From Apostichopus japonicus (Eukaryota; Echinodermata; Holothuroidea; Aspidochirotida; Stichopodidae), in assembly GCF_037975245.1 (NCBI RefSeq), contig NC_092583.1, forward strand, positions 4,187,264 to 4,251,263: DNA of 64,000 nt. Reading direction: 5' to 3'. Positions 50,285 through 61,819 of this stretch are shown piece after piece (within the stretch, counting starts at the first letter, position 1; each line of letters begins with the position of its first letter). A program made the position numbers and the translations under genes. The notes under the pieces are model-generated. The model searched no databases. It was not told the DNA's origin and was given only the letters and a program-made list of their open reading frames with translations.

Positions 50285-53169
50285 CTAACATTGCTCTCCT
50301 GTGTGTTTTCTTTCATGAATCTTCAAGTTTCCAGAGTAAGCAAATTTTTTGGCCACAGTAGTTCCAGTGATAGACCTACCTTCTGAATGAATTCTTTCAT
50401 GTCTCTTCAAGTTATCAGCTCGTAAAAATGCTTTGTCACAGAGAGCGCACTGATGAGGCTTCTCTCCTGAATGTATTCTTTCATGTTTCTTCAACTTGCC
50501 AGATGCAGAAAACTTCTTCTCGCAAACGTTACATTGATAAGGTTTCTCTCCAGTATGTGTTCTTTCGTGTCTCCTCATATTATACGCTTGTACGAATGTT
50601 TTGTCGCAGAAAGAACACCGATGAGGCTTCTCTCCTGTATGTATTCTCTCATGTTTCTTCAAGTTTCCCGACTCGGTGAACTTCTTGTCGCAGTATTGAC
50701 ATGGATATTTTTTCTCTCCCGTATGTGTTTTTTCGTGTAACTTCAAACTCCAAGAATGAGCAAACAGTTTATTACAGACGATACATTGATGAGGCTTCTC
50801 CCCTGTATGTGTCTTTTCGTGCGCCTTCCTACTCTTCCAAAGAGCAAACCTTGTGTCGCAGTAACGACACTGATAAAGCTTCACTCCAGTATGTGTTCTT
50901 TCATGCCGCTTCAAGTTTCCAGACCTAGCAAAGTTCTTGCCACAATAGCTACATTGGTAAGGTTTCTCTCCTGTATGTGTTCTTTCATGTCTCTTTGCAT
51001 TCTCAATTTGAGTGAACTGTCTGTCACAATAGCTACATTTTTGACGAGGCTTCTCTCCTGTACGTGTTCTCTCATGCCTCGGCAATGTTCTGGAATTAGT
51101 CGAAGCTTTGTCACAAGCAAGCGGCACATTGGAATCACTTCTTTGGTAAGGATTCTCTCCTCTATGAAGTGTATCTATTTGTTCCGGTGTTCCTCTTGTT
51201 AGTTTCAAATCCTCTGGGGATATTTCTCCATAATTTGATGATTCAGCCTCAGGGTTGCATGGTAGATGTTCCTCAGGATCCCTTTCCTTCTTTACAACAT
51301 CGTGCTGTCCTACAATTGACGGAGCAATTTGCAATGAGGACTGCCTCTGAAATCCTGAGAATACAAACAAAATACAACAAAAATTGAAGCAGTCTGCCTT
51401 AGTTATTCCTATACAACATAAGATGATAAAACCAGAATGCAAAAATGCATTGTGGTTTCGATGGAGTAACATGAGCAGTTTTCTTCATGAATCTCACGTA
51501 ATGTATAGCGAGGGTGTACATGTTTACAAGGGTTTCGTGATTTGACCTCTGATGACCCCAAATGACCTTTGACCTCCACCAAAAACAAAAGGCTCTTTAA
51601 CTCAATGTGGTACTTCTACACACTAAATTAGAGGTTGGCCCAAGCTTCGAGTATTGAGATATCCTGATTACAATGTTTCCACAATTTGACCCCTGGTGAC
51701 CCCAAATAATAACCCCAATTTAATAGATATCACAAATAATATCCATTGTCTGACTTCTGAAAACTAGTATTCTCCATCCAAGGTATACTATACCCAAATA
51801 TTTTATTCTTGGCTCTCGGAAGAAGCAAACAGCTCCACTCAAACACACATGCCTAGATACAAACCATCACCATTAGTACATAGCCATAGATCCTTTTTTT
51901 TTTTCCCTTGACAAGGAATCAACCAGAAAGCCAATAGGCTTAGTGACTACTTGCCGAGTTTTATGAGAACATTTCATATAATAACTGAACACATCACTTT
52001 CAAAGGATGAGTAAGACTAAAACCGTGACCTGGTGGTTCGAGATCAAGTCCTCCATGAATTAATAACATATAATAACCGAAACAATCAGAACTGTTTAAC
52101 TGTATAAATACCTATGTGCATTCTATTTATTCATGAAAGCAACATGCCAGCATCTTCAAATGTTGTAAGACTAAGAACAAAACACAAAACACCCCATTAC
52201 GCAGCAAATATCGCTACAAAATATGCACATTTTGCGCTAAATCTTTTTATAACTTACTAAGTATAGCACTCAGAAAAATCTTACCCATGTCATTTTGAAG
52301 AATATTGTGTCCTCTTTACAATGATGTGTTGTTATAAATCATGCGTGTGAACTAAACCCCAAACTTTTTAATCTGAAAAGTAAAAACCACTTTGGAAAGC
52401 AGTGAACCTCTTCAAAATGTCCCTTTCTGTCAATGTTAACATTGTGCTTTCTGGGAGTGTGATTGCATAACCAATTTCTTTCCTCTATAGTGATTGGAAT
52501 TCGACTTGATTGGTTAGTATTAAGGCTCAAACTTTTCAACAGCATATGAAGAGCATCGTAAGAAATTTGTGAAGTCCTCCTTTACGCGGCTAATCTGAAC
52601 ACAGTAAAGTGTGCAGCGCTCTCCGGCACAGCAATTTTCGGAGAGTGAAAACCGCAACACTTCCTGTGCGTGCAACAGCATTTAATTCTCCGACAGTGGG
52701 CCATTTATAGAGCAAAAGTTTCCAGATGTAAATTATTTACACACTTTCTTTGAAAGTATATATTGAAAGAGTGCTGACAGGAGGGAGCGCTCTAGTCTAG
52801 GCAGCAATTACATGCTATGAATGATATGATACACCAAGTGATTGCATTAACACTTACAAGCCAAGGTCATGATCACTGGTTTGTCTGAATTTGTCATTTC
52901 ACTTGATCTCTGCTGTTTGCAAGAAAGTTCATTACAACGATTGTGTAACAATTTACTACACAATTGTATAAAAACGAAAGGAATGCCTCGACCGTCGAGA
53001 TTTAATGCATACCGAAGCTTTCAAGTAAAATCATTTAGCCTAGCCTAAGTAAGTTAGGCCTGAGGCAAACAGAACTATTGTGCACAGCTTAATTTGAGTG
53101 GTACTTGTTACTGTTACCAGTATTATCCACAGGCGACCCTGGTTCCAATTTTATGGAGATTTCAAACAT
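50285..53169 (-). CDS. Two-exon C2H2 zinc-finger protein, 373 aa, 8 intact fingers
   Basis: Paralog of the gene at 21366-25725. Exon 1 is 53169-53118 ([17 protein letters not shown]), donor CTG|GTAACA. Exon 2 is 51354-50285, acceptor TATTCTCAG|GATTTC, phase 1, the same structure as the paralog. The leader has IKLE and VKKE (SUMO-consensus-like) and a conserved block [14 protein letters not shown] just before the fingers. A first finger is degenerate ([15 protein letters not shown]). Eight full C2H2 units follow (about 124-340) with TGEKP linkers, each with a different helix, for example [31 protein letters not shown] ninth has lost its cysteines ([18 protein letters not shown]). Probably a nuclear DNA-binding regulator. 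Unlike the paralog its fingers are not homogenised and keep the core Phe, which suggests it is the better-preserved copy. Confidence 0.87.
51540..51740. repeat. Intronic TGACCT-rich repeat with a DR1-like site
   Basis: In the intron of the second zinc-finger gene, TTTGACCTCTGATGACCCC is followed by TGACCTTTGACCT at 51563-51575. Reversed, this is AGGTCAAAGGTCA, a perfect direct repeat of nuclear-receptor half-sites with one-base spacing. A second TTTGACCCCTGGTGACCCC lies near 51685. Related sequence occurs in the intron of the paralog. Confidence 0.5.
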
Positions 53170-53316
53170 TTTGTATCCTTTGGATCGGTGCCATCGGTAT
53201 GAATTTAAGCTACTTTTGTGTTAAAGTAAACTGTGGTTCGTGATTCATGGCTTTCGAAATCTTCTTTTCTGCGATTCGTATGTTTTAAAACTGATTTTGA
53301 TATGACACAGTCGAAC

Positions 53317-53600
53317 AAGGTAGCATACTCCTATTAGAGTCTATCCATCCACCTGATTGTTCTCCTGTTTCAGGAAAAGTGCCAAAAAAACAGCAGGAAA
53401 ACACCTTTTGGACCTGTTATCAATCATTATCTCGTTTTTTGTGGCTTGCATGATGAAGAGCATGAATGGAAGTAAATGTGGTGAGATAATTTGGTCAATT
53501 GAGGCAATTTTAGACCCCTATAGGCCTCCCAGGAGCAGCGTACGAAAATTGTTTACTATTGATTGAAGAAGTTTGTTTACAAGTGACGAAAACTTCCGCA
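53317..53600. mobile_element. Left part of an element, duplicate of 55026-55310
   Basis: From AAGGTAGCATACTCCTATTA to GTGACGAAAACTTC it aligns with the first 285 bp of the element at 55026-55503, in the same orientation. It ends where the inverted-repeat element 53611-54943 begins, so its right part has been lost or displaced. Confidence 0.75.
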
Positions 53601-53610
53601 ATAGACCTGT

Positions 53611-54943
53611 TTGAAGGTAGCAGCCAATAACAGCAGACACTAACAGCAGTCAATAGTGTATATATCAACGTTACGCGCGGTTGGAGACTGATGTTTGCAC
53701 ACTGTGACGAGCGCTGGGTACGCTGTGGCGAGAAAGTGGATCCCAGCAGCCACGTAGGGCAGACTATATTAGCAGACATATAACAAGACGGTTCATTTTC
53801 TTACCTGTCTAAAAGCGATAATATTTCACCCTACGTATACTGTAAATGTGGTGCTAACCGGACCTCTCATCTAGGTCGATATACTGAAGGGAAAACAACT
53901 TTAAAATCATAACACATTACTGACGTGCATTCCGCCCTTTCAGAGTGGTCCGTATCTGGGTTACTGACTTTAAGGCCACTTTTGGTCGTCAAGAAATCTT
54001 TATTACCGATATCAGATATACACCACGTGAAAGAGGAACCTTTCTACTTCAATGTGGTGCTTACCGGACCGCTCATCTATAGGTCGATAACTCAACTTCA
54101 TCGATTTTGGAGAAAAAAAATCTTTAGATCATTTTTTACTAGATCATTACACATTACCTACATAATGCCCTCTTAGCCGGAGAGGTCCGTATCGGGAATT
54201 TATGGCCACTTTTGGACAAGAAATCGGATTTGTTAACGATATCAGAGATACACCACGTGAAAAGGGAACCTTTCTACTTGAATGCGGTGCTAACCGGACC
54301 TCTCATCTAGGTCGATAACTGAAATTAATCGATTTTGGCAGAAAACAACGTTTAGATCATTTTTTAGATCATTACACATCAGTACGTACACATTGCCCGT
54401 TTAGAGAGGTTCGTATCGGGGTTAAAAATTGAAGACCACTTTTGGTCAAGAAATATTTGTTACCGATATCAGAGATACACCACGTGAAAGAGGAACCTTC
54501 CTACTTTCATGTGGTGCTAACCGGATCTCTCATCTAGGTCGACAACTCAACTTTATCGATTTTGGAAGAAAAAAAATCTTTAGATCATCTTTTAGATCAT
54601 TACACATTATTACATACTGCCCTCCTAGCTGGAGAGGTCCGTATCGTGGTTAAAAATTTGTGGCCACTTTTGGTTAAGAAATCAGATTTGTTACCAATAT
54701 CAGAGATACACCACGTCAAAGAGGAATCTTTCTACTATAGTGTGGTGCTAGCCGGACTTCGCATATATGTCGATAAATCAATTAAATTGATTTTGAAAAG
54801 AAAAAACAATACCTTTCTTATATATGCTAATTGGAACAACACACCCACGACCGCAGTGTCAGTATTGTGCGTTTTGTCTTACTGTCCATTTTCTCTTTAG
54901 TGGCTGCTGTTATTGTGTCTGCTCTTAGTGGTTGCTACCTTCA
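53611..54943. mobile_element. Inverted-repeat element holding a ~230-bp tandem array
   Basis: Ends TTGAAGGTAGCAGCCAATAA and, inverted, TTATTGTGTCTGCTC..GTTGCTACCTTCAA, about 40 bp with a few mismatches. Inside, four copies plus a partial copy of a ~230-bp unit run from about 53845 to 54790. The word CGATATCAGA.ATACACCACGTGA recurs near 54007, 54237, 54464 and 54695. The same terminus word AGTTAGCAGCCAATAACA is found near 63333 and 63385. No coding region; target duplication not clear. Confidence 0.75.
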
Positions 54944-55025
54944 ATGAGGCCCAACGACGTAGCAGGGTTACCAGCCACAGGTGATAAATAAACGCTAGAC
55001 TTGCCAAAATAAGACCCAAGAAAAG

Positions 55026-55503
55026 CTAGGGTGGCATACTCGTATTAGAGTCTATATCCATCCACCTGATTGTTCTCCTGTTTCAGGAAAAGTGCCAAAA
55101 GCAGCAGGAGAACATCTTTTTGACCTGTCATCAATCATTATCTCGTTTTTTGTGGCTTGCATGTTGAAGAGCATGAATGGAAGTACATGTGGTGAGATAA
55201 TTGGGTCAATTGTGGCAATTTTAGACCCATTAAGGCCTCCCAGGAGCAGCTTACGAAAATTGTTTACTACTGAGTAATGAGGTTTGTTTACAAGTGGCGA
55301 AAACTTCAGGCTCTGATAGCAAAAAATCTGCTCGGTCATGGTACGAAAAATTGATGGTGCCATGAAAGACCAACTTGACAGCTATCCAGTGATGGGTAGC
55401 GCTTAGCTATAGTGAGAACTTCTATCTAGACTTAGAGACCACATTACTTTTGTGATTTAGTGTGTAAGTCAATGGGGCTTTTAATGGGCGTATGCCACCC
55501 TAG
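55026..55503. mobile_element. TIR element, 478 bp, with CTAG ends
   Basis: Left end CTAGGGTGGCATACTCGTATTA and right end TAATGGGCGTATGCCACCCTAG are inverted repeats with few mismatches. No target duplication outside CTAG is visible, so CTAG may be either terminus or target. Its first 285 bp are repeated at 53317-53600. Confidence 0.78.
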
Positions 55504-58500
55504 ATATAAGTTTTCACTAACTTATGTTTTAATTTCAATCATTTGTTGCACTGATTCATAAGATAAGCAGTCTCGTGATCTTTTTTAATCACAAGTTATA
55601 ACGGTTTATAATAATAAGGAAATAATACAAGTAAACTGAACTGTGGATTTAACAAACAGACTGATTCAGGCCTTATAAAAAAGTATAGTCTCTCACGAAT
55701 ACAGTTTACGCGGTACTATAAAAACCACGGAAACCTATACATATATTTAATGTGTTGCCAAGTGGTAATTTGGTCTCGAAAGTTACAGAAAACAAGTAAA
55801 TATTTTGTGAATTACCAATTTTGGGCGAAAAATGCTAGATTGCGCCAAATTTGAAGGAAAAAAAACGTACGCTAGAACGTGTAATAGAAAGTGAAGAAAA
55901 AAACCGCCAGATCTAGTGTAGAAACGCTAACGTTGGTAACCTTGGTACGTGGTAATGTGTAGCATGAAAATACATAGACAGTCAATTTAGGGAGTGATCA
56001 GTGGCCTGTATGGCAAGCCTGATGTCCATAGTTAAAAAAAAACTGAGTTTATCGCCAATAAACTTGGTTTTCCAGCGAAAAAAAGAGTTTTCGAGACTCT
56101 GTTTTCACGGCGATATTCCTTGTTTGCTCAAAAAATCGAGTTTATTGGCGATGAACTGAGTTTTTCTAATCATTGTACGTTATGCTTTCCATAGGAGTGC
56201 GCAAAGGGCTGTGTCCCAGAACGGGGTCACGGCCCCACTCCCAACTCCCATCGACACTCGGGGAATGGTGCAGTCGGGCATCTTTTGCATTCAGCCGAGG
56301 AAACTTTCGACCACCGCTATACAGGTGGGTGTATAAACCTCCACCCCTTTTATTAAAGACCTAGTTAATGGTCGAAATATGCATAAGAATACACCATTTG
56401 ACGTCAATTTTCAGCACCACTCATTTTAAAAGCCTTGATTCGCCTCTGGCCCTTCAATAAAATGGTTTAGCTTGGCCCATGATTTTAAAATCCCCTCCCT
56501 CCCCGACTGCCGCCTTTGAAATCCTGTGCACGCCCCTGTGTGCGATCAAACATACAACACTGTATAAGCCTATGTAACAGGAGATTTTCCGAAATATAGG
56601 GTCTTCACCTAGCGAATACTGCCTACTACAAAATACCATGGCTTTCGACCCACGGGAGAAATTAGTGCCCTACTCGATCTCAACCCTCAACAACTTCATA
56701 ACTAATTGCTGTACAAAGCGTAATGACGGGCGATTGTTATACTAATTAATTATTTAAATGGTAATGTCGGAGAGCGCCTGCCACCATTTGTTACTTTTAA
56801 AGTAGAATGAAATCCTGTCCGGTGTTGCAACAACCCGGTGTTGCAGTTAATACATACGGCAGAATAATACTATAATAAAAACTTCTATGAAATAACTGAA
56901 ATTTGGCAGGAATGTTTCATTTATTTGTCACACACACCCTATATAAGCTTCCCATATTGTTACCAGAGCCGTACACATACGGCTCTGATTGTTACTTTAC
57001 AAAAGCGAGGGCGCTTCAGAAGTGGCGCAAATGATTATTGTAATATTTCTTTGCTCAAAATATTAGTGGCCTTTTCACGAGATTGTAAGATAATCATTCT
57101 CTCAAAAACCTAAAATGTATTTGAATTGCCTCGAACTTCAAATCCGCTACTCCAAAGAAAATAAAGTACTAAACCAAGTAGAAAAACGAGGACTATAGTA
57201 AGTTGACTTGACGAGAACGAAATGAGAAACTTTATTTGAAATAAAAAGTAAAAAAAACAAAACATGCAGCCCCATTACTATCGCTTCACTGATGATATTT
57301 TTCTTCATTTGGACCCATGGTAAGGAGGCACTATCATATTTCAAGACCCACGTAAATTATTTCCTTAGTAGCATTTAGGTCACTTTCGAAGCCTCAAGTG
57401 ACTCAGTTACCTTACCTATATGTCCTTCTTAAGTTGAAGCCCAATGGGACTTAGCATCCTCGCCGATAACCATCAGTATACCTACATTTCGATAGCACGT
57501 ACCCACCCAACTAATTCGACGAAATCACTTGTCGATAGTCTTTGTTTTAATGAAAAGGATGTGCTCCAAAACACAAGATTATAAGCAGGAAATTGGTTCC
57601 TTAATCGGGCATTTCCTCTCTAATATAATTATTACATGCATAAATCACGGCAGGCACAAAGCGGACAAAAATCATTCTCAGGGACCTGCCTTCGCACCCG
57701 GCGCAAGGATGACTGTAAACGTATACCTCTGGTCTTCGACTACCGCTTCTTGTTCCTTCCCTTGCTCGCTTGCTTTCTTGCTTGCTCTACGGAAACCTTT
57801 GAACAACATTGTCATAATCACTCTAATAGGCATTAGAAATCATGAAAATAGCTGCAAATCCACCAAAGAATGACAGTTTTTTCTTAATTCTAGTTATATA
57901 AATAAACATGAGCTGATTATGCACATTGATGATGTAAAGAGAGTGACTACCTAATTTTCTGCTTCATGTTTCATGCCTGTGGCCTCAGAAGGCGATAATT
58001 TGAAATATTTTATTGTCTTCTTTGAAAAGAGGAACATCTCATTATTTAATGAGCGCACTACTCCACGCCATAGTTTGTACATATTTAATGAGTTTCCCAG
58101 AATTATCAAACTTCAAATGTGTATATCTTGGAAACTGAAAAAAAAATCATCAGATTTTGAATGAGAATATCACACACAACAAATGTACTGAGTGAATATG
58201 GCGCAAATTTTCTAGTGTCCGTAGTATATTTAAGCGGGATTTCTGATTGTTTAATGATGACCCACTCTCTCTAGCAATTTTTAAAGAGCCCCCTCTACTT
58301 GAACTTCGGCAACCCCCCTCCCCTTTGAACGTTTGCCTATACCTCTTCTAACTTTTCACCTACAAAACAGGACCACCAAAGGTAATGTCGGCTGTCAGAA
58401 GGCCCGTTACCAAATCTGTAAACATAGGATATTATACTGATGGGGAAAGCATTACCATCCCTAAATTAAAATCCAGTCTAAACTGTCATTCTAACATAAT

Positions 58501-59700
58501 ATTATTTATATTTCCCACTGTAATGTGGTCGTGGTTTCTACGGTCGGTGAAACGGGCACCAAATTCCGTCTACGTTTTACTCATCACAAAAAATTAATTC
58601 GGGACAAATTCCCAGGTTACCCAGTTGCTGAATAGTTTAGTAACCCCAACCACCCTACTAATTACCTCAAATACACCCTCATAGCATCCGGTGTCTCAGT
58701 CGCTGAATCGCTTTAACATATTTATGTATAACATACAAGTACCCGGCAGCCTAGGCAGTTGAACACGTCCTCCCTGGTAGTGGCATGCTAAGAAACTTCT
58801 ATCTTTATCATGCACAATCAGTTCTATAGTTTGCATTAATGGTGTAGCCAACTACTTTAACATTTAACTTATTAGTACTGAGTTGTTGACTAAATTTTGA
58901 ATTGTTTTATAGATCATCGACGATTATTGCCCAATAAAAAATCATATCTAGGTAGCCTATGTTGATGTTTATGTTGGCATCAAATGAAATAGCGCACAGT
59001 CTACTTCTCATTGAATTTCACAACACTGTAAAGACTATCTGTTGTATATAACGTTATGTAATACTTTATTGCAAGTAATTTCAGTGGGGTGGGGGTAGCA
59101 AGCATGGCCGAGCCGTGCGAAGCGCGGCTTCTGCAAGTTTACAGAAGTGATGAGTGACAAACAGATTGGCAGTTATCTTCAAAAGCAGCACTTTAAGATT
59201 TACATACTCTTGAAATCCATAGATTCTGAAGTTAGCTGCTCATATGTTAGATATAAAATTGTATACAAATGAGGCGTAAAAACCATTATCAGCTCCCTGG
59301 CGCAGCATGGTACTGTAATTTCTTTTTGCTACAGACAAATACACTTTCACCAATGTGTAGTATTGCATATCTTCACAATTTAATATGCATTTTCATGAGC
59401 TAGAATAGGGAGCATATTTACAACAATTAGTTTGTTTTGACACTTGGCTATCGAAATAGGTAATTTTATACATTCATGCATAAGCTCACGATTTTGATTA
59501 CAGTAACCTTCTGCCACCGGATCTGAAAATGTCAGAAGAGGTTATAGCGCTTACACAGGTTAAATCTCTGACCAAGGTGGCTAAATCCTGACGAGACCAA
59601 AATCACAACATTGCACTACGGCGCACATACACAGAAATATTTTCTGAGTTCTCTGTACGCATTGACTTTGCACTGGAATGAGATCTCAAAAGAAAATGAA
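55504..59700. other. Intergenic sequence, no gene seen
   Basis: AT-rich. It holds an inverted repeat at 56043-56165, a perfect 10-bp stem hairpin at 56964-56987 (CAGAGCCGTA, loop CACA, TACGGCTCTG) and a possible worn TIR pair (CATAGGAGTGCGCAAAGG at 56190 and CCTGTGCACGCCCCTG to 56538) without target duplication. The 114-codon frame at 57529 shows no domain. Confidence 0.5.
56043..56165. repeat. Inverted repeat (hairpin)
   Basis: GAGTTTATCGCCAATAAACT near 56045 is matched in inverse by CGAGTTTATTGGCGATGAACTGA near 56138-56160, with about 70 bp between. No function assigned. Confidence 0.75.
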
Positions 59701-59727
59701 GTTCGTGATATTGATTCAACAAAATGT

Positions 59728-59921
59728 TCGTGAGGCGTTGCAAATGTTCGAAGCCCCAGTCCCAAGCCCCCCACGGTATGGTACTCATACTTCATGGACG
59801 TCTAGCTGGTACATACGAAATTTGGATCAGGACTTAGTTTGGGTCAAATCCCTATTTTCCATGGCGCAGGGGCCCGAAACACATGCCAGATATGCCAATT
59901 CTGTTTTGGACTTACTACCAA
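59728..59921 (-). repeat. Inverted copy of the 236-bp repeat
   Basis: GTGAGGCGTTGCAAATGTTC .. CCCCCCACGGTATGGTACTC .. CCAATTCTGTTTTGGACTTA is the reverse complement of the unit found twice at 60524-60996. It abuts the Penelope-like fragment, so the fragment lies between inverted arms. Confidence 0.85.
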
Positions 59922-60200
59922 TCCTAAACAAAAGGAACCACCACTGGTGTTCAAGCTTACCTATACACCCCACATCAAAACCACGCATTTGAAAAAAGCA
60001 CTTTTGAAACATTGGCATTTAATTTCGCAACACGCGGAATTATCCAAACTGTTTCCAAAAGAACCGATTCTTGCCTACAAAAGGGCCCAAAATCTCAAAG
60101 ATTTACTTGTTAACTCAAGGTTTCGTACTAACGAAGAATCAGCTGACTCTCAAGGTTCACACGAAGCTCTTTTAGATGCTCTTATAGATGCACTATGAGT
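59915..60200 (+). mobile_element. Penelope-like element fragment
   Basis: One open frame reads PPLVFKLTYTPHIKTTHLKK, then ALLKHWHLISQHAELSKLFP and KEPILAYKRAQNLKDLLVNS. This P-L-V..T-Y..P, K-H-W, L-F-P, P-I-L-A-Y-(K/R)-R, N-L-(K/R)-D-L-L-V series is the linker after the reverse transcriptase in Penelope-like elements that carry a GIY-YIG nuclease. The reverse transcriptase and nuclease are absent. The frame ends at 60198. Assignment is from remembered family pattern. Confidence 0.55.
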
Positions 60201-60523
60201 CCATAAAAACTCGTGCACAGAAAATAGATGCATTTTGAGAACGAGACGCTCATGCCGAATATAAAAAATTCAAAGGCCTACTACTGATGAAGCTCCTCCT
60301 ATAAAGTTGAGAGCAGAAACCGGTCTAGTTGGTCATAAGAACCTACGCTAGTCTTTCTTACTATTAAAAGTACACTCAATTCACCTAATAGGTGCAATTA
60401 TGTTTCACCATGAGGAGCATGCTATAAGTTCATGTTCTTCGGGCCCTCCCTTAAAAATACATCAGGTTCTTGGCCACTACGTTGCGTTAGATAGTGTAAA
60501 ACCGCCTACACCCCCATTTCATT

Positions 60524-61032
60524 GCAACGCCTCACGGAGCTAACACAAAGTCAATGGGAGCTGTTTCATTTTTTTACTAAGTCCAAAACAGAATTGGCAT
60601 ATCTGGCATGTGTTTCGGGCCCCGTGCGCCACGGAAAAGAAGGATTTGATCCTTTACTAAGTCCTGACCCAAATTTCGTATGTACCAGCTAGACGTCCAT
60701 GAAGTATGAGTACCATACCGTGGGGGGGGGGGGCTTGGGACTGGGGGCCTTGAACTTTTGCAACGCCTCACGGAGCTAACACAAAGTCAATGGGAGCTGT
60801 TTCATTTTTTTTTACTAAGTCCAAAACAGAATTGGCATATTTGGCATGTGTTTCGGGCCCCGTGCGCCATGGAAAATAGGGATTTGAGCCAAACTAAGTC
60901 CTGACCCAAATTTCATATGTACCAGCTAGACGTCCATGAAGTATGAGTACCATACCGTGGGGGGGGGGGCTTGGGACTGGGGGCCTTGAACTTTTGCAAC
61001 GCCTCACGGAGCTAACACAAAGTCAATGGGAA
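60524..61032 (+). repeat. 236-bp tandem repeat, about 2.2 copies
   Basis: Unit starts GCAACGCCTCACGGAGCTAA at 60524, 60760 and 60996 (period 236). Each full unit has GGGCCCCGTGCGCCA, a G-run after ACCATACCGT, and ends CTTGAACTTTT. Third copy stops after about 37 bp. Confidence 0.95.
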
Positions 61033-61819
61033 TTTTTAATGATACTATAACGCACTGCACATATCTCGGACTTAAGTTTATTTTTGCAGAGATTTAACCC
61101 TCGTGAGCGCTATAACCCCCTCTCGAAAATGTGGCCTTCCATGTTATTTCCATCGTCTGCTGAAGTCGTTTTAAGTTACACATGCATATGACATACAGTT
61201 TCTGCACGGGCTACTACGTCAGTACGTGTTTATAATTCAGAACGAGTCGATCATTGAAACGTCGCTGACATGCACACAGTGAGTTTAAGTTGTGTGCGAG
61301 GCTACGTGGACAACAACAGTCACAAGTGGGACCAAATCGTTTGCTTTTCTGCTAGTAAGCTCCCTACTCAAAATATTTGCAATTGTAAGTTACTAGTAAC
61401 ACGGGCCGCGCAGCCCAACTCAACAGCTAGGCTAATTTTGTTTGGCCCCAGACTAGTTTTAAGCCTCGGCCTAGATTAACGCAAGACCTACAGCTCTATA
61501 CAGGTTACACCCCGCAGTTACTCATATTTAACTTTTAAGGAGTGCTTAGCGTTTGATGTATATAAAGATAGGCGGTACTTACGTTAGGCCTAATAAAATC
61601 ATTTGGCAGAGGAGCCCTGTTGAACTTATAATGCATGTGCAAATTTGGACTAAGGAATTTGCTATAAGATTAGTTTCCATTGACTGCTAAGCCATATTTG
61701 CAAGAGGGGTCAACTTAACTGGTACTAGTGGTAGGTTCCAAGTTTGTGGTATTCTGTGCATATATGCGTCCAATTCTATTGACCACTGACCATTCATTAT
61801 GTTCTTTGATTAGTTTCAG
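61033..61819. other. Upstream region of the CASD1-like gene
   Basis: No supported coding exon. The first part of the CASD1-like gene's transcript probably lies here. A GTGAGT at 61278 could be a donor of a 5' untranslated exon, but its frame does not fit coding use. Confidence 0.35.

Noticed and set aside
53317-55310. LTR-like direct repeats flanking a small retroelement
   Set aside because: The right copy belongs to a TIR element with its own inverted ends and the sequence between is another inverted-repeat element. No primer-binding site or polypurine tract was seen.
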